Both the position numbers and the translations under genes were made by a program. The notes below the pieces were generated by a model, which ran no database searches, was not told where the DNA came from, and saw nothing but the letters and a program-made list of their open reading frames with translations. Shown here one piece after another: positions 39,263 to 45,164 of a DNA stretch of 45,164 nt (position 1 is the first letter of the stretch; each line of letters starts with the position of its first letter). Origin of the DNA: Patulibacter sp040675535. GTDB taxonomy: Bacteria > Actinomycetota > Thermoleophilia > Solirubrobacterales > Solirubrobacteraceae. Location of the stretch: positions 1-45,164 of the forward strand of contig NZ_JBFAPC010000027.1 of NCBI RefSeq assembly GCF_040675535.1, written 5' to 3'.

Positions 39263-39283
39263 TGCGCTGCGGGGCGGACGCGG

Positions 39284-40318
39284 TCAGCGTCCGCCCCGCA
39301 CAACAGCAGCTTCCGGCACGCCGTGTACAGCGCTACGGGAGAGAACCGCCGGTGCAAGGTCGCACAGGAACTCCTCGGCGGCCGCGGCCGCCGACGAACT
39401 CCACCGCCAGGAGCCCGACCATCCGCCCCGGCGGTCCGCGCGAGCCCCAATCCGGTGAACGGTCGAGATCAGCAGATCGATGAGCGTGTCGGTGATCTCC
39501 CGCTCTCGAACGTGAATCAGTGAAGCCAGCAGCGTCAGACCGAGCTCCTGGCGATGCCGTCGGAGGTGCGAGGGGGACTCGACAGACGCTTGCGCGCACC
39601 ACCGCTTCACGACGGCGGGGGCGATGTCGACGAAAAGGGCTTCAGGCAGCCCGATCGCTCGGGCAGCCCGGAGGCGCCGAATCTCGGCGAGCAACGTGTT
39701 CAGGCTCACCGCCCCGGGCGCCCCGCGGATCTCGGCGAGCGCCACCGCTATGTCATCGCCATCGTTGCCAAGCAATTCCTCGAGCCGAGCCGACGCGGTG
39801 GGGCCGAGTCGGGAGACGACTCGTTCGCACAGGTGCGCCTCGCCCCGGCGCAGCGCCGAGCGTACGATGCGGTCCAAGCGCCCTTCGCTCGGGGGCTCGA
39901 TCCGCTGCACCACGAACTCCGATGCAAGCTCAGCGTGCACCCTCGCTGGGTCGCGCTCCGCCCGGCAGACGTCTCGGGCGAGCCACGCGCAAAGACGGTC
40001 CGCGTCCTCGACCGTGCACTCCCGAAACCCTAGGAACGCGCGAATCTCAGCGCGGTGTCGACGACCCGTGCGACCGCTCCAGTCGTAGCCGACGAGGTCT
40101 CGGGGCGCCGCGTCGATCTGGCCGGCTACGAACGCGACAGCTTCAGAGCTGAACTCTTCCGTCTGCCGCGCGAAGTGCCCCCACGCGAGGAACCCCTTTA
40201 GCTGAAGAGCGAACCCGAGCCGACCATCGCCGTACTTCGCCTCGACCAGATCGCGTTCTTCGCCGACCAGCGTCCAAGCCGCCACCAAGCCGTCAAAGGC
40301 ACCCGCATCGTCGTCCAT
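39284..40318 (-). pseudogene. Tn3-family transposase, N-terminal fragment (DUF4158)
   Basis: A 344-codon frame whose first 310 residues match the N-terminal DUF4158 region of Tn3-type TnpA: RLGFALQLKGFLAWGHFARQ, YDWSGRTGRRHRAEIRAFLGFRECT, RIEPPSEGRLDRIVRSALRR, SLNTLLAEIRRLRAARAIGLPEALF and ESPSHLRRHRQELGLTLLASLIHVREREITDTLIDLLI. A full TnpA has about 1,000 residues, and the catalytic DDE domain is entirely absent. After HRIGARADRR similarity stops and an Ala/Ser/Trp-rich tail runs to the stop. ATG 40318 lies 51 bp inside the right inverted repeat. Confidence 0.85.
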
Positions 40319-40368
40319 GCTCAGCAAGCCTCTCCGAACCGCGGCATTCCTGCTCAGGAACGAGCGCC

Positions 40369-40405
40369 AAATGGCCGCTCATGACAGAACCGTTAGTACT
40401 GCCCC
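40369..40405 (-). repeat. Right terminal inverted repeat of the Tn3-derived element
   Basis: Read on the minus strand it starts GGGGCAGTACTAACG and ends GGCCATTT, matching the left repeat at 31 of 37 positions. The transposase start is 51 bp inside it, and the target duplication GGTAG follows outside. Confidence 0.85.
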
Positions 40406-40421
40406 GGTAGGGCCGACGCCG

Positions 40422-40842
40422 ATGAGCGACGACGGGGCCGTCCTGGGCGACGATCCTGCGCAAGCGGCCGGCGTTCCGCGCCGCGTTCTCCGACTTCGAC
40501 CCCGACCGGGTCGCGGCCCTCGACGACGCGGACGTCGAGCGCCTGATGGGCGACGCGGGGATCGTCCGCAACCGGCGGAAGATCGTGGCGACGGTCCGGA
40601 ACGCCCGGGCGACGATCGCGCTACGGGCCGACGGTGGCCTCCCGGCGCTCGTCTGGTCGTTCCGTCCCGCCGTGTGTCCGATGCCGACGCGGTTCGCGGA
40701 CATCCCGACGTCCTCGGAGGAGTCCGCCGCGCTGGCGAAGGAGCTGCGCCGCCGGGGCCTCTCGTTCGTCGGGCCGAGGTCGATGTACGCGCTGATGGAG
40801 GCCATCGGCATCGTCGACACCCACCTGTTGGACAGCCACCGC
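40422..40842 (+). pseudogene. tag: DNA-3-methyladenine glycosylase I remnant (tag)
   Basis: ATG 40422 encodes the native start MSDDGAV, but the frame then shifts. From TGG 40442 another frame gives ATILRKRPAFRAAFSDFDPDRVAALDDADVERLMGDAGIVRNRRKIVATVRNAR, then VWSF and RRRGLSFVGPRSMYALMEAIGIVDTHL, the C-terminal two thirds of Tag. About 45 codons including the catalytic glutamate and the first zinc ligands are deleted. Before the transposon arrived, this gene directly followed the monooxygenase at 35,468. Confidence 0.8.
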
Positions 40843-40876
40843 CGCGGGAGCTCTAGCGCCGCACGCGGTGGCGGGC

Positions 40877-41482
40877 CTACCCCTCGGGCATCGGCACGAT
40901 CCCCGGGATCGCCGTCACGCGGGCGAGCCACGCGCGGACCGCCGGCAGCTCCTCGAGGTCGAAGCCGGCCTCGTGGGCCACGTGCGTGTAGGCGTAGAGG
41001 GCGAGGTCCGCGATCGTCAGCGCGTCCCGGACGAAGAACGTCCGGTCGCTCAGATGGCGCTCCATCGTCGCCAGCGCTTTGCGGCCCAGGACGCGCCGGG
41101 CCTCGACCTCCGCCGGATCCCGGGGAGCGTCGGAGATCGCGACCCAGAACCGGACGACCGCGATCGCGGGTTCGTGGTCGTACTGCTCGAAGCACAGCCA
41201 CTGGAGGACCTGGGCCCGCGCGTACGCGTCGGTCGGCAGGTACGGCGTGCCCTCGGCGAAGTACCAGAGGATCGCGTGGGACTCGGCCAGCGGCCGGCCG
41301 TCCTCGAGCACGACGGTCGGGACCCGCAGCGCCGGGTTGAGGTCGCCGATCACCGCGTCGCGGCCGGACCGGTCGACGACGGACAGCTCGCGGCGGTCGA
41401 ACGGCACGTCGAGCAGCCGCAGCAGCTGGCGGACCTTCCAGCAGTTGCCGGACACGGAGTTGTCGTACAGGAGCACCGTCAC
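40877..41482 (-). CDS. Glutathione S-transferase family protein
   Basis: A 201-residue GST fold. The thioredoxin-like N-terminus reads VLLYDNSVSGNCWKVRQLLRLLDVPFDRRELSV, with VPTVVLEDGRPLAESHAILWYFAEG for glutathione binding; the all-helical C-terminus contains LTIADLALYAYTHVAHEAGFDL. The active-site region SGNCWK could use Ser or Cys. GTG 41482 is the homology-supported start. Actinobacteria make mycothiol or other thiols, so the true cosubstrate is uncertain. It is divergent from the SigX5-type sigma gene; the 253 bp between them hold no gene or motif that I can support. Confidence 0.85.
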   Translation of the reverse strand: MTVLLYDNSVSGNCWKVRQLLRLLDVPFDRRELSVVDRSGRDAVIGDLNPALRVPTVVLEDGRPLAESHAILWYFAEGTPYLPTDAYARAQVLQWLCFEQYDHEPAIAVVRFWVAISDAPRDPAEVEARRVLGRKALATMERHLSDRTFFVRDALTIADLALYAYTHVAHEAGFDLEELPAVRAWLARVTAIPGIVPMPEG

Positions 41483-41735
41483 GGGGCCCGACGGTACCGC
41501 GAGGGCCCGGCCGCGTCCACGGGGCGCGTGTACGCGCCGGCACGACGCGAACGGCACGCGAGCATCGACCAGGGTCCCGTCCGGGTGGCAGCACGCCGGC
41601 GGGCGCGCGAAGGCCACCGACCCGTCGCCGGCCGCGGGCTCTGCGGGGAAGGCGCCCCTCTACCGTGGAGGTCGCCCCGGGGCCCGCAACGAATCTCGGT
41701 GATGAGCTTCCGGGCCCGCCGCCGTCATACCGACC

Positions 41736-42686
41736 ATGACCACTTCCACCGACCGCGACGCCTTCGAGGCGCAGGTGCGCCGCCACACCCGCGAGCTGCA
41801 CGTCCACTGCTACCGGATGACCGGCTCCCTCGAGGAGTCCGAGGACCTCGTGCAGGAGACGTTCCTGCGCGCCTGGCGCCGGCGCGAGCAGTTCGAGGGC
41901 CGCTCGTCGCTGCGCGCCTGGCTCTACCGGATCGCGACGAACGCGTGCCTCGACGCGCTCGACAAGCGCCCGCGGGTCCCGACCGCCGACGGCGAGGTCC
42001 CGTGGCTGCAGCCGTACCCCGACTCGCTGCTCGCGGAGCTGCCGTCGGGGGAGGACGGACCCGACGACACGGTCGTCGCCCGGGAGACGATCGAGCTGAC
42101 CTTCATCACCGCGATCCAGCACCTGGCTCCGCTGCCGCGCGCCGTGCTCGTCCTGCGCGACGTCCTGGACTGCTCGGCCCGCGAGACCGCCGAGGTCCTC
42201 GAGACCACCGTCGCGTCGGTGAACTCGGCGCTGCAGCGCGCCCGGGCCGGCCTGCGCGAGCACCGGCCCGAGCCCCGCGCGGAGTGGCGGCCGGACCAGG
42301 AGCCGAGCGGCGCCCAGCGCGAGCTGCTCGCGCGCTTCCTCGACGCGACCGAGCGCGTCGACGTCGAGGCGCTCGCCGCGCTGCTGCACGAGGACCTGCG
42401 CTTCACCATGCCGCCGACCCCCGGTGCCTGGGAGGGTCGCGACACCGTCGTGCAGGCGTGGGTCGACGACGGGTTCGGCTCGGAGTCCTTCGGGGCGCTG
42501 CGCTGCGTGCTGACCCGGGCCAACGGCCAGCCGGCGCTCGCCGCCTACGCCCGCACGCCCGGCACCGACACGTACCGTCCGCTGACGCTCGACGTCCTGC
42601 GCATCGAGGACGGCCTCGTCCGCGAGATCGTCATCTTCGACGGCCGGCTGCTCGAGCGCTTCCCCGACCTGCCCGCGACGCTGTAG
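41736..42686 (+). CDS. SigX5/SigG-type sigma-70 factor with SnoaL-like C-terminal domain
   Basis: A 316-residue extended ECF factor. Region 2 is HVHCYRMTGSLEESEDLVQETFLRAWRRREQFEGRSSLRAWLYRIATNACLDAL (about 22-75). Region 4 is LPRAVLVLRDVLDCSARETAEVLETTVASVNSALQRARAGL (about 131-171). A SnoaL/NTF2-like domain of about 115 residues follows (FLDATERVDVEALAALLHEDLRFTMPPTPGAWEGRD). In such factors the C-terminal domain replaces a separate anti-sigma by intramolecular control. No anti-sigma gene is adjacent. Neighbouring GST-like genes on both sides hint at a stress or detoxification regulon. Confidence 0.92.
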   Translation: MTTSTDRDAFEAQVRRHTRELHVHCYRMTGSLEESEDLVQETFLRAWRRREQFEGRSSLRAWLYRIATNACLDALDKRPRVPTADGEVPWLQPYPDSLLAELPSGEDGPDDTVVARETIELTFITAIQHLAPLPRAVLVLRDVLDCSARETAEVLETTVASVNSALQRARAGLREHRPEPRAEWRPDQEPSGAQRELLARFLDATERVDVEALAALLHEDLRFTMPPTPGAWEGRDTVVQAWVDDGFGSESFGALRCVLTRANGQPALAAYARTPGTDTYRPLTLDVLRIEDGLVREIVIFDGRLLERFPDLPATL

Positions 42687-42748
42687 CCGCCGCGGACGGC
42701 CAGGCCGGGAGGCCGGCCCCCAGGTCGTCGGGCGTCGGGCCGGGCCCG

Positions 42749-43429
42749 TCACGACGACGGCGCGCCGGTGTTCTGCTCCAGCTGCGCGGCGAATGCCCGC
42801 TCGTACGCCGGCCGTGCCTCGCCGCGCGCGACGTAGGCGGCCAGGTTCGGGAACTCGTCCAGGAGGCCGGAGGGCCGCGTCCGGAGCAGGACGGAGACCA
42901 TCATGAGGTCGCCCGCGCTGAAGTCCCCGTCGAGCCAGTCGGCGTCGCCGAGCCGGGCGGACAGCGGCCGCAGCCGGTCGCGGACGCGCTCGCGCACGAG
43001 CGGCACGCGCTCCGCGGCCCACGGCCGGTCGCGCTCGAAGACGACGGCCGTCGTTAGCTCCAGGATCGGCGGCTCCACCGTGCTGACCGCCGCGAACATC
43101 CAGGTGATCGCGCGCGACCGCGCGTCAGGGTCCTCCGGGAACAGGCCGGCGTGGTGCTCGGCGAGGTGGAGCACGATCGACCCGGACTCGAACAGCGCGA
43201 GGTCGCCCTCCTCGTACGTCGGGATCAGGCCGAAGGGGTGGAGCGCCAGGTGCGCCGGCGCCACCTTCTCCTCGAACGACACGGGGCGGACGTCGTACGA
43301 CCGGCCGACCTCCTCGAGCGCCCAGCGCACGCGCGTGTCGCGGGCCAGGCCCTTGCCGCCGTCGGGCGAGCGCTCGAAGGCCGTGATGATGGGCGTCGCC
43401 GGGACGCCGGGGGCGGGGTCGATCGTCAT
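42749..43429 (-). CDS. Glutathione S-transferase family protein
   Basis: A 226-residue GST-like protein. The N-terminal domain has RVRWALEEVGRSYDVRPVSFEEK, HPFGLIPTYEEGDLALFESGSIVLHLAEHH; the C-terminal domain has ADWLDGDFSAGDLMMVSVLLRTR and the end RPAYERAFAAQL. It is not closely related to the GST at 40,877. ATG 43429 is chosen because homology begins about 12 residues later and the upstream frame is Arg/Gly-rich. It converges on the SigX5-type gene with 62 nt between stops. Substrates are unknown. Confidence 0.85.
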   Translation of the reverse strand: MTIDPAPGVPATPIITAFERSPDGGKGLARDTRVRWALEEVGRSYDVRPVSFEEKVAPAHLALHPFGLIPTYEEGDLALFESGSIVLHLAEHHAGLFPEDPDARSRAITWMFAAVSTVEPPILELTTAVVFERDRPWAAERVPLVRERVRDRLRPLSARLGDADWLDGDFSAGDLMMVSVLLRTRPSGLLDEFPNLAAYVARGEARPAYERAFAAQLEQNTGAPSS

Positions 43430-43528
43430 GCACCCCAGACGCCCGGGACGGCCGCGACTCATCGGTCGGCTCCGGATCGCCGGTGCTCTGCCGTGCCGGC
43501 CGGCCGGCCGAGGGCGCGAGGACGACGG

Positions 43529-45115
43529 TCAGGCGCCGAGCGCGCCGGCCAGCTCGCGCCGCCCGCGGACCCCGAGCTTGCGGTACGCGTTGCTGAGGTG
43601 CAGCTCGACGGTCTTCGGCGTCACGAAGAGCGTCTCCCCGATCGCGCGGTTCGTGTGCCCGGCGGCGGCCAGCTCGGTCACCCGGCGCTCGGCGTCGGTG
43701 AGGGACCCCGGACCGGTCAGCGCCGTGGTCCGCGGGCGTCCCCCGGCCGCGTGGAGCTCGCGACGGGCCCGGGTCTCCAGCGTCGCGGTGCCGAGCCGGG
43801 CGGCGAGCTCGAGGCCGGCACGGAGGGCCGTCCGGGCGTCGCCGGTGGCGCCCGCGGCACGCAGCGCGGCGCCGAGCTCCACCTGCGCCTTGGCGAGCTC
43901 GAGGCGCGCCCGCGTGCCGTCGGTCGCCGCCACTGCCTGCCGCAGACGGGCGATCCCGGCCTCGCCGCCCTCGACGGTCCCGAGGACCCGCAGCGCCTGC
44001 CCGACCAGGCCCGGCGAGCCCCACGTGCGCGCCTGCTCCAGCGCGTCGTTCGCGGCGACGAGCGCCTCGTCCCGGCGGTGCAGACCGTGGAGCGCGACGG
44101 CGCGGTGCACGAGCGCGGACGTGTCGAGGAGGTGGGGGAGGAAGGCGAACCGGCGCTCGAGCTCGGCGGCGGCGGCGAGCGCCTCGTCGTGCCGCGACTC
44201 CGCGTTCAGCAGCGCGACCCGGCTGTCGAGCCACATGCGGGCCTCGTCGGTCTGACGGTCCGGGGCCGGGATGCTCCCGAGGACCTCGCGCGCGCCGCCC
44301 AGGTCGCCGCGTTCGATGCGCACGCGGGCGCGGAACGCGGCGGCGTGGACGCCGCCCTGCACGGCGTTCCAGTCGCGCGCCGCCTCGAGCGCGTCCTCGA
44401 GCGCGGCCTCGGCGTCGGCCAGCTCGCCCCGGCGAGCGAGGCCGTAGCCCCGGAAGAGGCTGAGCGCCACACGCGCTTGGTGGGAGCCGTGCAGCTCGCA
44501 CTCGCGTTCGATCGCGGCCCAGCCGTCGTCGGCCTCGGGGCGATCGGCGATCTCGAGGACGAAGACGGCCGAGACGGCGAGGAACACGCTGTCGGCGCGC
44601 ACCAGGTCGCCCCCTTCCAGCGCGGCGAGCGCGAGGTCGGCGCAGGCCGCGGCCGAGCCGCCGTCGAAGGCCCAGTTCCGCGCCGACTGGGCGGCGAGCA
44701 TCTTCGCCCCGATCCCGGGCTCCAGCGGCAGGCGACGGCCGAGCGTCACGACGTCGGCCGGCGGCGTGACCGTCGGGTCGAAGAGGGGGGCCATCAGGGT
44801 GGTGGTCGCGACGATCCGGCCAAGATCCTCCGATCCCGGCGGGAGCTCGGCCGCGGCCTGCTCCAGCAGCGGCACGCTCTCGTCGACCCGGTCGATGAAC
44901 ATCAGCAGCCGGGCGAGGTCGATCAGGAGCGACACGCGCGCGGCCGGGTCGTCGGTGAGTCGCAGCGCCTCGCGCAGGTCGAGCTCGGCGGCCGGGCCGT
45001 CGACGAGGATCATCGCCCGGGCGAGCTCGGCCGCGAGCGCCGGTCGGCGGTCCTCGGCGGGTGGTTCGGCGAGCGCCCGGCGCACGTCGATGGACACCCT
45101 GATCTCCGTCGGCAC
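43529..45115 (-). CDS. LuxR-family regulator, N-terminally truncated large (LAL-like) type
   Basis: A 528-residue frame. Most of it (1-450) is helical repeats of the TPR kind (LRLTDDPAARVSLLIDLARLL, ELADAEAALEDALEAARDW, ALHGLHRRDEALVAANDALEQA). The last 70 residues are a LuxR helix-turn-helix (LTDAERRVTELAAAGHTNRAIGETLFVTPKTVELHLSNAYRKLGVRGRRELA). Large LuxR regulators normally begin with about 400 residues of AAA ATPase, which is missing. Family-like sequence starts at VRRALAEPPAEDRR, whose first codon is at about 45,086, and the opposite strand immediately beyond encodes a P-type ATPase. The regulator is therefore probably 5'-truncated; GTG 45115 is nominal. Confidence 0.75.
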   Translation of the reverse strand: MPTEIRVSIDVRRALAEPPAEDRRPALAAELARAMILVDGPAAELDLREALRLTDDPAARVSLLIDLARLLMFIDRVDESVPLLEQAAAELPPGSEDLGRIVATTTLMAPLFDPTVTPPADVVTLGRRLPLEPGIGAKMLAAQSARNWAFDGGSAAACADLALAALEGGDLVRADSVFLAVSAVFVLEIADRPEADDGWAAIERECELHGSHQARVALSLFRGYGLARRGELADAEAALEDALEAARDWNAVQGGVHAAAFRARVRIERGDLGGAREVLGSIPAPDRQTDEARMWLDSRVALLNAESRHDEALAAAAELERRFAFLPHLLDTSALVHRAVALHGLHRRDEALVAANDALEQARTWGSPGLVGQALRVLGTVEGGEAGIARLRQAVAATDGTRARLELAKAQVELGAALRAAGATGDARTALRAGLELAARLGTATLETRARRELHAAGGRPRTTALTGPGSLTDAERRVTELAAAGHTNRAIGETLFVTPKTVELHLSNAYRKLGVRGRRELAGALGA

Positions 45116-45164
45116 CCTCGCGGCCTGGACGTGGAGCGTCGTCGCCCTGTTCTTCCTCGGCGCC
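45087..45164 (+). pseudogene. Internal piece of a heavy-metal P-type ATPase, running off the window
   Basis: From TCG 45087 the frame reads SMDTLISVGTLAAWTWSVVALFFLGA, the conserved MDTLI(S/A) membrane-helix region of copper/heavy-metal P1B ATPases. This motif normally lies over 150 residues from the N-terminus, after metal-binding domains and two helices, which are absent here. The gene continues past the window edge. Its 5' part is either deleted or on another contig. Confidence 0.65.

Larger units (their letters stand above)
36353..40405. mobile_element. Tn3-family-derived element carrying a sigma-factor cargo
   Basis: A 4,053-bp segment bounded by 37-bp imperfect inverted repeats (31 of 37 identical) that begin GGG and are flanked by the direct repeat GGTAG (36,348-36,352 and 40,406-40,410), the 5-bp duplication typical of Tn3-family transposition. 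Next to the right repeat lies the N-terminal third of a Tn3-type transposase reading inward. The remainder of the transposase is replaced by a sigma factor, its membrane-anchored partner and two exported proteins. No resolvase is present. It cannot move without help, and its base composition is lower in GC than the flanks. Confidence 0.85.

Noticed and set aside
36353..40405. IS5-type element with a 4-bp duplication
   Set aside because: Aligning the ends without gaps moves the boundary by one base and gives a 5-bp duplication. The DUF4158 transposase fragment settles the Tn3 family.
1..45164. tRNA, rRNA and CRISPR arrays
   Set aside because: No cloverleaf, rRNA core motif or regularly spaced repeat was found on either strand by reading.

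Overview
The window is about 45 kb of very GC-rich DNA with strong G/C preference at third codon positions. It encodes many flavin-dependent monooxygenases, GlxA/AraC, TetR, MarR and LuxR regulators, a SigX5-type sigma factor, and secreted proteins carrying Lys/Thr/Val-rich beta repeats. This fits a high-GC actinobacterium, most likely of the Thermoleophilia/Solirubrobacterales type. That assignment is inferred from style; no rRNA or other marker gene is present.

Layout. (1) 1-9.2 kb is a set of small regulatory and housekeeping loci: an AAA+ ATPase, a TetR/DUF1348 divergent pair, a MarR/oxidoreductase divergent pair with an almost symmetric promoter-operator, an ABM-domain protein, a GlxA-type AraC regulator, a YedI-like membrane protein, a lipoprotein and a secreted protein. 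Decayed gene pieces and strong hairpins lie between them. (2) 9.3-27.1 kb on the minus strand is one long operon-like run of 13 genes, mostly overlapping by 1-23 nt. In transcription order it encodes a ketopantoate-reductase-like/mercaptopyruvate-sulfurtransferase fusion, two SsuD-like monooxygenases, an acyl-CoA-dehydrogenase-like flavoprotein, a complete peptide-type ABC importer, a serine-ligated molybdopterin S-/N-oxide-reductase-like enzyme, another luciferase-like monooxygenase, and two GlcD-type FAD oxidases with a small rhodanese between them. A LysR regulator (27.3-28.2 kb) lies just upstream. Together this looks like a dedicated uptake-and-degradation pathway for an organosulfur compound, ending in sulfane-sulfur transfer. 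It is the best candidate in the window for an undescribed system. (3) 28.5-31.8 kb holds a rifamycin phosphotransferase (rph-like) and a group II truncated haemoglobin. (4) 31.9-35.4 kb is a scrapyard: an IS3-family remnant, an atypical lipoprotein gene, a regulator fragment joined to an SDR fragment, a monooxygenase and a frameshifted secreted-protein gene. (5) 36,353-40,405 is a 4,053-bp Tn3-family-derived element with 37-bp terminal inverted repeats and a 5-bp target duplication (GGTAG). Its transposase is reduced to the N-terminal third, and the interior carries an ECF-like sigma factor, a membrane-anchored partner and two exported proteins. It inserted exactly at the stop codon of a monooxygenase gene. 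(6) 40.4-45.2 kb holds a broken tag glycosylase gene, two glutathione S-transferase-like genes, a SigX5-type sigma factor, a LuxR regulator and the first bases of a truncated P-type ATPase.

Several abrupt joins between unrelated truncated genes (about 55, 33,618 and 45,086) suggest either real deletions or assembly chimeras and should be checked on reads.
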